In this document: positions 16,006-23,835 of the stretch, piece after piece
Layout: each line of letters begins with the position of its first letter
Numbering within the stretch: the first letter of the stretch is position 1
From: JBAZWV01 sp964393325
GTDB lineage: Bacteria > Patescibacteriota > Patescibacteriia > 2-12-FULL-60-25
Direction: 5' to 3'
NCBI GenBank assembly: GCA_964393325.1
Contig: CAYMTE010000002.1
Coordinates: forward strand, 23,974-87,973
DNA length: 64,000 nucleotides
Position numbers and translations under genes: made by a program
The notes under the pieces: generated by a model
Told to the model about the DNA's origin: nothing
The model's input: the letters and a program-made list of their open reading frames with translations, nothing else
Database searches by the model: none

Positions 16006-18033
16006 ATGGCGAAAGACGAAAAAAAGAAATCTGGCGGATATAGCGCGGAACAAATTTCCGTACTGGAGGGCCTGGATCCCGTACGCAAACGTCCGGGCAT
16101 GTATATCGGTTCAACCGGACCGGATGGTCTTCACCATCTTATTTGGGAAGTCGTCGACAACTCGTTCGACGAAGCCATGGCAGGACACGCGAACCTGATC
16201 ACCGTCACCATGAATGCTGACGGAAGCGTCTCCGTTCACGATAACGGACGCGGGATTCCCGTCGACATTCATAAGCAATTCAAAGTTTCCGCGCTTGAAC
16301 TCGTTCTCACGAAACTCCATGCGGGAGGAAAATTCGGCGGCGAAGCGAGTGGCTATAAAGTATCCGGCGGGCTTCACGGCGTCGGTGTTTCGGTCGTTAA
16401 CGCGCTTTCCGATTGGCTCGAAGTCGTCGTCGAACGCGACGGAGGGATATACAAACAAGAATACGAACGCGGCAAGCCGATGTATAAGGTTAAGCAAATC
16501 GGCAAAAGCAAAAACCACGGAACCAAAGTAACCTTCAAAGCGGATGCGACGATTTTTACAACCGTTGAATTCGAACTCAAACGCATTTTGGAGCATCTCC
16601 GACAGCAATGCTATCTCACAAAAGGGATTCGCTTGCTCGTCGTCGATGCCCGCACCGCGCCGCACGCAAGTTATGGATTCTATTTTGAAGGTGGCGTGGC
16701 ATCATATGTTCGCCACTTAAACCACACAAAGCAGGTCAAACACGATTCCGTCTTTTACGTCGAAAAACAAGTTGAAAAAGCCGCGGTAGAAATCGCCGTA
16801 CAGTATACAGAAGACTACGCGGAAAGCTTGTACGCCTTCACGAACAACATCTTCAATCCAGAAGGCGGCTCCCATGTCATGGGATTCCGCTCTGCGCTGA
16901 CACGCGTGTTAAACGCGTATGCTCGCACAAAAGGATACCTCAAAGAAAAAGACGACAACCTCACCGGTGAAGACGTCCGCGAAGGACTCACGACCGTCAT
17001 TTCGATAAAAATTCCCGAACCGCAATTCGAAGGTCAAACAAAAGCGAAGCTTGGAAACCCGGAAGTTCGAGGCGCCGTTGAAACCGTCATGAGCGAGGCC
17101 TTCGCGACCTATCTCGAAGAGCATCCACGTGACGCAGAGGCGATCATCGGGAAGTGTGTACTCGCCCAACGCGCCCGCGCTGCCGCCCGCGCAGCCCGCG
17201 ACACCGTCCTGCGCAAAGGCGTACTCGATGGGTTTACCTTGCCGGGAAAACTCGCCGACTGTTCATCAAAAGATCCGTCCGAGTGCGAACTGTACATCGT
17301 TGAGGGAGACTCTGCCGGAGGTTCTGCAAAACAAGGTCGCGATCGCGAAACGCAGGCGATCTTGCCACTCAAAGGAAAAATCCTGAACGTCGAACGCGCG
17401 CGTCTCGACAAGATGCTTGGCAACAACGAGATCAAGAGTCTCGTGATCGCACTCGGCACAAACATCGGAGAAATGTTTGATCTCTCGAAGTTGCGGTACA
17501 ACCGCATCGTGATCATGACCGATGCCGACGTGGACGGCGCGCATATTCGCACACTCCTCCTCACGTTGTTCTACCGCTACTTCCCGAGCATCATCACGGA
17601 CGGTCACTTGTTCATCGCCAAACCGCCGCTCTTCCGCGTCGCGAAAGGAAAACTCGTTCAATACGCGTTCTCCGAGGAGGAGCGTGACAAGATCGTCGCG
17701 GAACTTCTCAAACAAAAAGAAGAGAAGGCTGCAGCGAAAGGAAAGAAAGAACCTGTCGAAGAAGAACCGACAACGGAAGTACAGGAAGGTGAAGAAGAAG
17801 GCACGCAAAAAATTGGCGGCATCTCCATTCAGCGCTACAAGGGTCTTGGTGAAATGAACCCAGAACAGCTGTGGGAAACGACGATGAACCCAGAGAACCG
17901 CGTGATGAAGCTCGTCACGATTGATGATGCGGCAAGCGCCGATGAAACGTTTGACGTCTTAATGGGATCAGAGGTCGCGCCGCGCAAAAAATTCATTCAG
18001 ACGCACGCGAAAAACGCGAACCTCGACGTCTAA
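16006..18033 (+). CDS. gyrB: DNA gyrase subunit B
   Basis: This is the ATPase subunit of a type IIA topoisomerase. GHKL ATP-binding motifs are EVVDNSFDEAMAGHA, DNGRGIPVDIHK and GLHGVGVSVVNALSDW. The TOPRIM catalytic region shows YIVEGDSAGGSAKQGRDR and IMTDADVDGAHIRTLLLT, and the C-terminus has RYKGLGEMNPEQLWETTM. A Lys/Glu-rich insertion of about 35 residues (near 560-600) is not usual. The missing gyrA partner is outside the window; ParE is a less likely alternative. Confidence 0.93.
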   Translation: MAKDEKKKSGGYSAEQISVLEGLDPVRKRPGMYIGSTGPDGLHHLIWEVVDNSFDEAMAGHANLITVTMNADGSVSVHDNGRGIPVDIHKQFKVSALELVLTKLHAGGKFGGEASGYKVSGGLHGVGVSVVNALSDWLEVVVERDGGIYKQEYERGKPMYKVKQIGKSKNHGTKVTFKADATIFTTVEFELKRILEHLRQQCYLTKGIRLLVVDARTAPHASYGFYFEGGVASYVRHLNHTKQVKHDSVFYVEKQVEKAAVEIAVQYTEDYAESLYAFTNNIFNPEGGSHVMGFRSALTRVLNAYARTKGYLKEKDDNLTGEDVREGLTTVISIKIPEPQFEGQTKAKLGNPEVRGAVETVMSEAFATYLEEHPRDAEAIIGKCVLAQRARAAARAARDTVLRKGVLDGFTLPGKLADCSSKDPSECELYIVEGDSAGGSAKQGRDRETQAILPLKGKILNVERARLDKMLGNNEIKSLVIALGTNIGEMFDLSKLRYNRIVIMTDADVDGAHIRTLLLTLFYRYFPSIITDGHLFIAKPPLFRVAKGKLVQYAFSEEERDKIVAELLKQKEEKAAAKGKKEPVEEEPTTEVQEGEEEGTQKIGGISIQRYKGLGEMNPEQLWETTMNPENRVMKLVTIDDAASADETFDVLMGSEVAPRKKFIQTHAKNANLDV

Positions 18034-18041
18034 AACCGCAT

Positions 18042-18068
18042 AAAAAAAGACCCCGTGAACACGGAGTC
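18042..18068 (-). terminator. Terminator of the 18072-18551 cassette
   Basis: On the minus strand a 9-bp stem with one mismatch (GACTCCGTG / CACGGGGTC) is followed by a run of seven T. It lies just past the stop codon at 18072 and also faces the gyrB end. Confidence 0.75.
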
Positions 18069-18071
18069 AAC

Positions 18072-18551
18072 TCAGGCAGCGTCATGAGATAGCTGACGAG
18101 CGAGTGGCGCACACTGTCGCTCGATGTACGCGATGAAGCTCATCGCTTTTCCAAGGCGTTCTAGCTCATGACGGAGCTGAAACCGATGAGACTCCGACGT
18201 GCGCGCCGAACCGTGTCGATTTCGCATTTGTCTCACAATGCGATGCAGCTCTTCCAGAGCCACCGCGCATGCGCGCTCGACACGCTCGAGACTCCACGTC
18301 GATGCGTTCGAAGGGAGGAATACGCGTCCGATCGGCCAGCGTGCGCAGAACCAATTTCGCGCATAGACCAACGACTCGAACGCTCGAATCGCAGCAACGA
18401 GCTCCTTCATCGTATCCGGCTCCAGAGGAAGCCGGTGACGCCGGTCTGTATACTGCGTGAGAGTGATGAGTGACCTGATTGCTACCTCGCGTTCGAACGG
18501 GTCGTTATCGACCCCTCGAAACGCCCTCACCTTTACGAGAATCTGTGACAT
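18072..18551 (-). CDS. Hypothetical helical protein (cassette gene)
   Basis: This 159-residue, Arg-rich, predicted helical protein is not recognised (LVAAIRAFESLVYARNW, ALEELHRIVRQMRNRHG). It is inserted between gyrB and secE on the opposite strand. It has a TTGACA-17-TATACA promoter, a GCGAGGG ribosome-binding stretch four bases before the ATG at 18551, and its own terminator. These signals and its GC-rich codons set it apart from its neighbours. Confidence 0.68.
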   Translation of the reverse strand: MSQILVKVRAFRGVDNDPFEREVAIRSLITLTQYTDRRHRLPLEPDTMKELVAAIRAFESLVYARNWFCARWPIGRVFLPSNASTWSLERVERACAVALEELHRIVRQMRNRHGSARTSESHRFQLRHELERLGKAMSFIAYIERQCAPLARQLSHDAA

Positions 18552-18598
18552 GACCCTCGCCGCCAATCTTTGTGGATATAGAAAGAAACCGCATCGTC

Positions 18599-18627
18599 TG
18601 TATACACTCCTTCATCTCCCTTGTCAA
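18599..18627 (-). promoter_or_regulatory. Promoter of the 18072-18551 cassette
   Basis: Perfect TTGACA (18622-18627), 17-base spacer, TATACA (18599-18604) on the minus strand. Its -35 overlaps the -35 of the divergent secE promoter on the other strand. Confidence 0.8.
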
Positions 18628-18649
18628 GGAGACATGGCTATGCTATAGT
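18621..18649 (+). promoter_or_regulatory. secE-nusG promoter
   Basis: TTGTCA (18621-18626), 17-base spacer, TATAGT (18644-18649). It should drive secE and nusG with a leader of about 45 bases. Confidence 0.8.
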
Positions 18650-18659
18650 GCGCCATAAC

Positions 18660-18679
18660 AGCCCGGGAAGGGGCTTTTT
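18660..18679 (+). promoter_or_regulatory. Short terminator-like hairpin in the secE leader
   Basis: AGCCC, a six-base loop and GGGCT are followed by TTTTT. The stem is only 5 bp, so full termination is doubtful; it may act as an attenuator in the secE leader. Confidence 0.35.
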
Positions 18680-18702
18680 AGAACCACAAACTTGCCAACT
18701 GT

Positions 18703-19011
18703 ATGTTTCAGAAAATCATGGACTATCTCCGTTCCTCAAAAACCGAACTTGAGAAAGTCTCGTGGCCGTCACGCAAAGATACTATTCGATACAGCTCGCT
18801 CGTACTTGGCGTGAGCGTCCTCGTCGCCATCTTTTTCGCTGGTCTCGACTTTGGCTTGAACAACCTGGTCACGGCATTGCTCCGCGGTCGCACAACGGCA
18901 CAAACGCAGCAGCCGGCGGCATCCGAACCGGTGAATCCTGTCCCCGGCCTCGACATCTCGTCTACCAGCGGCACATTCTTCCCGTCTGACGTAAAAACGA
19001 ATCAACAGTAA
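18703..19011 (+). CDS. secE: Preprotein translocase subunit SecE
   Basis: This 102-residue single-pass protein stabilises the SecY channel. The conserved amphipathic helix (YLRSSKTELEKVSWPSRKD) precedes one membrane span (SLVLGVSVLVAIFFAGLDFG). The C-terminal tail of about 35 residues is Pro/Thr/Ser-rich and longer than usual. It is the first gene before nusG in the conserved secE-nusG-rplK-rplA order. Confidence 0.93.
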   Translation: MFQKIMDYLRSSKTELEKVSWPSRKDTIRYSSLVLGVSVLVAIFFAGLDFGLNNLVTALLRGRTTAQTQQPAASEPVNPVPGLDISSTSGTFFPSDVKTNQQ

Positions 19012-19031
19012 TCTCGCTCTTTCATTGTTCT

Positions 19032-19580
19032 ATGGCAAAGCAAACACTTGAACTCGGACGCCGATGGTACGCCATCCATACGTACTCCGGCTACGAAGAA
19101 AACGTCGCAGACAACCTCAAGCGACGTATCGATACGCTCGGCATGGGCGATAAAATCTTCGCGGTCATCGTCCCAACCGAAAAGAAAATCAAGATCAAAA
19201 ATGGCAAACGGAAAGTCGTGGAAGAAAAAATCTTTCCGGGCTACGTGCTCGTCGAGATGGTTGTGACGGATGACTCCTGGTACGTTGTGCGTAATACGCC
19301 AAACGTTACGGGATTCATCGGTACCGGCACCACGCCCTCCCCTCTTTCAGAACAGGAAGTTCAGCACCTCGTCAAACGCATGGGCACCACGGATGAACCA
19401 CAGTTCTCTATTGACATTCAGCCTGGAATGCCGGTAAAAATTGGCGACGGTCCGTTTAAGGGTTTTGAAGGAAAAGTAAACGAAATTGACGGCGCACGCG
19501 GCAAGGTCAAGGTCCTTGTCTCAATGTTCGGCCGTGAAACCCCCTTGGAACTCGATTTCACGCAAGTGAAGAAGATCTAG
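19032..19580 (+). CDS. nusG: Transcription termination/antitermination factor NusG
   Basis: The NGN domain that binds RNA polymerase is visible (WYAIHTYSGYEENVADNL, FPGYVLVEM, VRNTPNVTGFIG), followed by a C-terminal KOW domain (IGDGPFKGFEGKVNEID, then VKVLVSMFGRETPLELDF). Length 182 is typical. It lies 20 bases after secE and has no Shine-Dalgarno sequence. Confidence 0.95.
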   Translation: MAKQTLELGRRWYAIHTYSGYEENVADNLKRRIDTLGMGDKIFAVIVPTEKKIKIKNGKRKVVEEKIFPGYVLVEMVVTDDSWYVVRNTPNVTGFIGTGTTPSPLSEQEVQHLVKRMGTTDEPQFSIDIQPGMPVKIGDGPFKGFEGKVNEIDGARGKVKVLVSMFGRETPLELDFTQVKKI

Positions 19581-19648
19581 CATCGCGAGGTCTTCAGGAA
19601 TGATGCGCTTCTCGTCGCTCCTGATTACTCACCACGATTCAACCGCCC

Positions 19649-19721
19649 CGTCATTCCGACCGAGGAGTCTACGACGAGCGGAGGAATCCCTTCGAAGGGG
19701 GTCCCTCGGCTCCGTATGACG
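19649..19721. repeat. Imperfect palindromic element between nusG and rplK
   Basis: CGTCATTCCGACCGAGG at the left and the complement CGTCATACGGAGCCGAGG at the right form arms of a roughly 73-base hairpin in the 166-base nusG-rplK gap. The text resembles the CGTCATTCCGAG-type dispersed palindromes of many bacterial genomes. No second copy was found in the window. Confidence 0.55.
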
Positions 19722-19746
19722 TCGCTCGGGACGACGGAACACGAAT

Positions 19747-20169
19747 ATGGCAAAGAAAGTAAAGACACTCATCAAACTCCAGATCGTTGGTGGTCAGGCG
19801 AACCCTGCCCCTCCGGTCGGTACCGCTCTCGGTCCGCAAGGATTGAACATCGCGGAATTCTGCAAGCGTTTCAATGACGCGACAGCAGATCGCCGCGGCG
19901 AAGTCGTCCCGTGTATCATCACGGTGTACGAAGATCGCACCTACGATTTCATCCTCAAAATCGCTCCTGTCGCCGAAATGCTTAAGAAGGCCGCGGGAAT
20001 CCAAAAGGGTTCCGGCAAGCCGCTCCAGGACAAAGTCGGTAAGGTGACAAAGGCTCAGATCCGCGAGATCGCCGAAAAGAAACTCCCAGACTTGAACTGT
20101 CACACTATCGAAGCTGCCATGAAGCAGGTCGAAGGGACAGCAAAGAACATGGGTCTCAACGTTGTCTAA
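19747..20169 (+). CDS. rplK: 50S ribosomal protein L11
   Basis: L11 forms the GTPase-associated centre with 23S rRNA. Family landmarks: LIKLQIVGGQANPAPPVG, TALGPQGLNIAEFCKRFND, and the C-terminal RNA-binding domain GKVTKAQIREIAEKKLPDLN with AMKQVEGTAKNMGLNV. Length 140 is typical. The gene precedes rplA as usual, but a terminator and a small gene separate them. Confidence 0.96.
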   Translation: MAKKVKTLIKLQIVGGQANPAPPVGTALGPQGLNIAEFCKRFNDATADRRGEVVPCIITVYEDRTYDFILKIAPVAEMLKKAAGIQKGSGKPLQDKVGKVTKAQIREIAEKKLPDLNCHTIEAAMKQVEGTAKNMGLNVV

Positions 20170-20182
20170 CGACACACGATCC

Positions 20183-20208
20183 AAACCCCGCCGGAAACGG
20201 CGGGGTTT
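20183..20208 (+). terminator. Rho-independent terminator after rplK
   Basis: AAACCCCGCCG, loop GAAA, CGGCGGGGTTT: a perfect 11-bp stem ending in T residues, right after rplK. Confidence 0.85.
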
Positions 20209-20216
20209 GTGTATGC

Positions 20217-20222
20217 TATGCT
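20217..20222 (+). promoter_or_regulatory. -10 box TATGCT
   Basis: TATGCT with a preceding TGC (extended -10) lies nine bases before the ATG at 20232, suggesting a nearly leaderless mRNA. A shifted TATGCT at 20212 is also possible. Confidence 0.45.
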
Positions 20223-20231
20223 GTACGTCAT

Positions 20232-20603
20232 ATGACCCCTTCCAAACCAAGCATTATCAAGAACATTTATTTTTACGCCGTTTCCCTCATCGCACTCATG
20301 ATGATGGTGTTTTCGGTCGCTGATCTCGTAAACCTTGGTCTCAAGACATGGGTCTTCACGAAGGCGGATGATGCCAACTATTACATCCAACCCTGCGTTG
20401 TTCCGGCGCTCCCGCCAGGCACTGATGCGCCAAACGTGGACTACATGAAAAACTGCGAGGACAATAACCGTCAGCAGAAAGAAAACTACGAAGCACAGAA
20501 ACAGCGAGATGCCGTCCGCGACCTCGCCTTCCTCGTCGTCGGCCTTCCCCTCTTTGCCTATCATTGGAAAACGATTCGAAGCGAATCCCGAGACGAAAAA
20601 TAA
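20232..20603 (+). CDS. Two-TM protein of a Patescibacteria-type family
   Basis: This 123-residue protein has an N-terminal membrane segment (FYAVSLIALMMMVFSVADL) and a C-terminal one (RDLAFLVVGLPLFAYHW). They flank an extracytoplasmic loop with two cysteines (QPCVVPALPPG and KNCEDNNRQQKENYEAQ). Proteins of this plan, with the LVNLGLKTWVFTKAD stretch, are familiar from Parcubacteria but have no known role. It sits between terminators inside the rplK-rplA interval. Confidence 0.72.
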   Translation: MTPSKPSIIKNIYFYAVSLIALMMMVFSVADLVNLGLKTWVFTKADDANYYIQPCVVPALPPGTDAPNVDYMKNCEDNNRQQKENYEAQKQRDAVRDLAFLVVGLPLFAYHWKTIRSESRDEK

Positions 20604-20616
20604 CGGAAAATACCCA

Positions 20617-20642
20617 CCGCCCCGGACTTGACCCCGGGGCGG
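20617..20642 (+). terminator. Rho-independent terminator
   Basis: CCGCCCCGG pairs with CCGGGGCGG (20634-20642) and is followed by GTTT. It closes the small membrane-protein gene. Confidence 0.75.
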
Positions 20643-20645
20643 GTT

Positions 20646-20651
20646 TATAGT
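20646..20651 (+). promoter_or_regulatory. -10 box of the rplA transcript
   Basis: TATAGT directly after the terminator; no good -35 at 17 bases was seen. Transcription from here would include the folded leader. Confidence 0.45.
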
Positions 20652-20677
20652 AGAGTCACGCCATTACAAATCTAACC

Positions 20678-20834
20678 GTGGAAGAGCCGATAACACCGGT
20701 TCATACCCCGGCCTTTCAGAACACGATGAGATGCGATGACCTAGAGCCGAACGGACGCGAGACGTAGCAGCGCTACGATGAGCGGACGGACGTGCGAAGG
20801 TCGAGCAGATCGCGTTTTCTGGAAGGCTGCCCAC
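20678..20834 (+). promoter_or_regulatory. Folded mRNA leader of rplA
   Basis: The 190 bases before rplA have no ORF but several nested helices: GTGG (20678) with CCAC (20831), CCTTTCAGAA (20712-20721) with TTCTGGAAGG (20817-20826), GCGAT plus GACCT (20733-20742) with AGGTC and ATCGC (20798-20813), and a terminal hairpin CGTAGC-AGC-GCTACG (20763-20777). Autogenous control by L1 is known in bacteria and archaea; that this leader is such a site is inference. Confidence 0.55.
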
Positions 20835-20841
20835 CACAGCT

Positions 20842-21531
20842 ATGCCGCGTTCCAAACGCTACACCGAGCTCAAGAAGCTCGTTGATTCAAAGAAGCTCTA
20901 TGCGCCGTCCGAGGCGATCGAGCTCGTAAAAAAGACGTCGACAACCAAATTCGACGCGACCGTCGAGATTCACATGAACCTCGGCATCGATCCGAAAAAG
21001 GGTGAACAACAGGTTCGCTCAACGCTCGTCATGCCGAACTCCATCGGGAAGACGAAGAAAGTCGCCGCGTTCGTTCCGGGCGACAAGGAAAAGGATGCAA
21101 AAGAAGCTGGTGCTGAAATCGTTGGCGGTGACGAGCTCATCGAAGAGATCGTGAAGTCAGGAAAAATCGATTTTGACGTCGCCGTTGCCACGCCCGACAT
21201 GATGCCGAAGATGGCGAAGGTCGCAAAAATCCTCGGTCCAAAGGGTCTCATGCCGAACCCGAAGACGGATACCGTTGGCACGAACGTCAAGAAAATGGTG
21301 GAAGAACTCAAAAAGGGTAAGGTCACAATCAAGAACGATGCGACCGGAAACATCCACCAGGCCATCGGAAAAACATCCTTGAACGAAGCAAAGCTGCTCG
21401 AAAACTTCACATCCGTTCTCGAGGCAATCCGCAAATCAAAGCCGGCAAGCGCAAAAGGCACATACATCAAGACGCTTGTCCTCACGTCCACCATGGGTCC
21501 TTCCGTCCGGATCGATCCAAGCAAGGTCTAA
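20842..21531 (+). CDS. rplA: 50S ribosomal protein L1
   Basis: L1 forms the mobile stalk at the ribosomal E site and often represses its own mRNA. Landmarks are AIELVKKTSTTKFDATVEIH, MNLGIDPKKGEQQVRSTL, PKMAKVAKILGPKGLMPNPK, TDTVGTNVKKMVEELKKG, and IHQAIGKTSL. Length 229 is typical. The transcript begins with a long structured leader and ends at a strong terminator. Confidence 0.96.
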   Translation: MPRSKRYTELKKLVDSKKLYAPSEAIELVKKTSTTKFDATVEIHMNLGIDPKKGEQQVRSTLVMPNSIGKTKKVAAFVPGDKEKDAKEAGAEIVGGDELIEEIVKSGKIDFDVAVATPDMMPKMAKVAKILGPKGLMPNPKTDTVGTNVKKMVEELKKGKVTIKNDATGNIHQAIGKTSLNEAKLLENFTSVLEAIRKSKPASAKGTYIKTLVLTSTMGPSVRIDPSKV

Positions 21532-21553
21532 GACGTTGTCGATAGATATCCAC

Positions 21554-21577
21554 ACCCCCTCGTTCACGAGGGGGTTT
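21554..21577 (+). terminator. Rho-independent terminator after rplA
   Basis: ACCCCCTCG, loop TTCA, CGAGGGGGT, then TT. It ends six bases before the start of the dcd gene. Confidence 0.85.
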
Positions 21578-21582
21578 GTGAT

Positions 21583-22833
21583 ATGCAAGAACCTCGCAAA
21601 GCCCGGTTGCGCAGGAAGAACTTTCTCGATAAGGTTTTCGCCGATATGGTGAATCGTCCGGGTGCCATCCCTTACCAGCTCATCAACGAAATGATGGCTT
21701 CTGGCTACATCAAAAACGCGAGTCCAAACGCCATCCAGCCGTCCTCGTTGGACCTCACGCTGACAAACGAGGTCTATCGCCTCCGTGGCTCGTATCTCCC
21801 CCGCCCCGGAGAGCGCGTCGAAGACATCGCGTCACACGCGGCGCTCTACAAAACGACGCTTGATCTTCCGCTCGAAATCGGTGGCATCTATCTCGTCCGT
21901 CTCACGGAGGCGCTCCACCTCCCTCCAAGCATTCGAGCAACATCCTCAAATAAATCTTCAAGTGGTCGGATCGATCTTCGATCACGACTTCTCGCGGACG
22001 GCGTGCCTCGCTACGACTCCATTCCTGCCGGATACATCGGCTCGCTCTGGCTCGAAATCGTCCCAAAAAGTTTTCCGGTCAAACTCCATCCTGGCGACCG
22101 CGTGAATCAAATTCGATTCTTCCACGGCGAAGCGCGCCTCTCATCCCTCGAACACCGCATGGTGTATGACCGCTACCATCTGTTGCGCGACCATGCCAGC
22201 GAATACATCAAACCAACGGACGAGGTCGTACGCGACGGCGTCACGATGACAATCGATCTTTCGTCAGATGGCATCATCGGGTGGTCCGCAAAACGCGGCG
22301 CGACGAATATCCTGGACACGCATCGCTACGATCATGATCCGCACGATTTCTTTGAGCCGATCGAACGACCGAAGAACGGAGAACTCACACTGCGACCAGG
22401 AACGTTTTACATTCTCGTCACAAAAGAACGGATCCTCGTTCCACCAACACTTGCGGCCGAGATGGCGAATTATGATCCCTCCAAAGGAGAATTCCGTTCG
22501 CACTTCGCCGGCTTTTTTGATCCGGGCTGGGGTTGGACGGATCGCGAAGAAGAAAAAGGAACCGCCGCCGTTCTCGAAGTTGAGGCGTATGGGCATGAAA
22601 TCATCCTGCGCGATGGACAGCCGATCTGCCTCATGGTCTATGAGCGATTATTGAGCTCCCCCGAAAAAACATACGGCCAAGAACTCAACTCGCACTACGC
22701 AGGACAGCGTGGACCACGACTTGCGAAATGGTTCAAGGCCGCGGACACACAGACGCGTCGGACGCAGCCACGCCTGCTCATTGTGGAAGAAACGCGCACA
22801 TGGGAAAATTCGGACCGCTATGACATCGGATAA
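21583..22833 (+). CDS. dcd: Two-domain dCTP deaminase (DCD family)
   Basis: At 416 residues this matches the long, duplicated dCTP deaminase family rather than the 190-residue trimeric enzyme. The first half has QPSSLDLTLTNEVYRLRG and SSSGRIDLRSRLLADG; the second repeats the fold with MTIDLSSDGIIGWSAKRG and SHFAGFFDPGWGW. It would convert dCTP to dUTP, feeding the dUTPase two genes downstream. It starts a run of overlapping or tightly spaced genes that make up a dTMP pathway. The ATG follows the rplA terminator directly. Confidence 0.85.
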   Translation: MQEPRKARLRRKNFLDKVFADMVNRPGAIPYQLINEMMASGYIKNASPNAIQPSSLDLTLTNEVYRLRGSYLPRPGERVEDIASHAALYKTTLDLPLEIGGIYLVRLTEALHLPPSIRATSSNKSSSGRIDLRSRLLADGVPRYDSIPAGYIGSLWLEIVPKSFPVKLHPGDRVNQIRFFHGEARLSSLEHRMVYDRYHLLRDHASEYIKPTDEVVRDGVTMTIDLSSDGIIGWSAKRGATNILDTHRYDHDPHDFFEPIERPKNGELTLRPGTFYILVTKERILVPPTLAAEMANYDPSKGEFRSHFAGFFDPGWGWTDREEEKGTAAVLEVEAYGHEIILRDGQPICLMVYERLLSSPEKTYGQELNSHYAGQRGPRLAKWFKAADTQTRRTQPRLLIVEETRTWENSDRYDIG

Positions 22834-23386
22834 TCGCATCGTCATCGGCCTTGTCGGCCGCAAAGGATCCGGAAAAGGCACCGTCGCGCGACTCCTCAAA
22901 GAGCGCTACGGCGCGTCCGTGTATCGGTACAGTGACATCTTACGTGACATCCTCGACCAGCTCTCCATCGACAAAACGCGAGAACATCTGATTGCGCTCT
23001 CCGAAATCCTTCGCAAGCACTATGGTGAAGATGTGCTCAAACACGCGATGATGGAACACGTTCGTCATGATGCCACACGACTCATCGTCATTGACGGCAT
23101 TCGTCGCATGGATGATCTCACGCGTCTTGATGAGCTTGGAACATTTTATCTCGTGAGCATCACGGCTCCGGTCGAGCTTCGCTATCAACGTGCGACAGCA
23201 CGCGGAGAAAATGCCGGAGAAACCACCCGAACGTTTGCCTCTTTTCAAAACATGGAATCGGCTCCCACGGAAAAAACCATCGCCGACGTCGAGCCGCACG
23301 CCTGGAAAATCATTGACAACACCGGGAGTTACGACGAACTCGCGAGCAAGGTTGACGAGCTCATGAACGTCATCAAACACACATGA
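22820..23386 (+). CDS. P-loop nucleotide kinase-like ATPase in the dTMP operon
   Basis: This 188-residue protein opens with a Walker A motif (GLVGRKGSGKGTVARLL) and has an AAA_18/dephospho-CoA-kinase-like fold (RYSDILRDILDQL, LIVIDGIRRMDDL). The ATG at 22820 overlaps the dcd stop by 14 bases, and its own stop overlaps the dut start (ATGA), so translational coupling is likely. The substrate is not evident; the context suggests a deoxynucleotide or related kinase. Confidence 0.75.
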   Translation: MTSDNRIVIGLVGRKGSGKGTVARLLKERYGASVYRYSDILRDILDQLSIDKTREHLIALSEILRKHYGEDVLKHAMMEHVRHDATRLIVIDGIRRMDDLTRLDELGTFYLVSITAPVELRYQRATARGENAGETTRTFASFQNMESAPTEKTIADVEPHAWKIIDNTGSYDELASKVDELMNVIKHT

Positions 23387-23811
23387 TCACTGTCCGCATC
23401 ACCAAAATCGACCCACGCGCAACGATGCCGGAATACAAAACCCCGGGCGCGGCCGCATTCGATCTCTGCGTGATCGAACCCGCGACAATCCCCGCACGAA
23501 GCGCCGTACGGCTCCGGACGGGACTTGTGTTTAGCCTCCCGCAAGAGCACGTTCTATTGGTTTTTGCACGATCATCGCTCTTCGGAAAACACGGGCTCAT
23601 GCTCGCGAACAGCGTTGGCGTCATTGATCCAGACTATTGTGGCACAGAAGATGAACTCCTCCTCTCCGTCTGGAACCCTGGCGATGCAGACGTGCACATC
23701 GATGAAGGAACACGCCTATGCCAAGGCATCATCTTGCCACGTCCGCAGATCCGTTTTGAAGAAGGTCCGATACAGGCATCTTCACGCGGTGGCTTTGGCT
23801 CGACGGGCTAA
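23383..23811 (+). CDS. dut: dUTP diphosphatase (trimeric dUTPase)
   Basis: It hydrolyses dUTP to dUMP and pyrophosphate, supplying ThyA and keeping uracil out of DNA. All five motifs are recognisable in 142 residues: GAAAFDL, ARSSLFGKHGLML, NSVGVIDPDYCGTEDE (catalytic Asp in VIDPDY), the GTRLCQGI region, and the C-terminal GGFGSTG arm. It overlaps the preceding gene by four bases. Confidence 0.93.
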   Translation: MITVRITKIDPRATMPEYKTPGAAAFDLCVIEPATIPARSAVRLRTGLVFSLPQEHVLLVFARSSLFGKHGLMLANSVGVIDPDYCGTEDELLLSVWNPGDADVHIDEGTRLCQGIILPRPQIRFEEGPIQASSRGGFGSTG

Positions 23812-23835
23812 CGCGCGTCCTCTACTCTTTCCCGT

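Noticed and set aside
18660..18702. A tRNA or riboswitch in the secE leader
   Set aside because: Only a 5-bp hairpin with a T run is present; no cloverleaf or known aptamer could be folded.
19669..20250. A 193-codon minus-strand frame opposite rplK
   Set aside because: It runs across rplK, its terminator and the palindromic element, and has no domain or ribosome binding site.
20970..21524. A 184-codon minus-strand frame opposite rplA
   Set aside because: rplA on the plus strand is complete and conserved; the antisense frame is Ser/Phe/Val-rich, a known shadow of Lys/Glu-rich genes.
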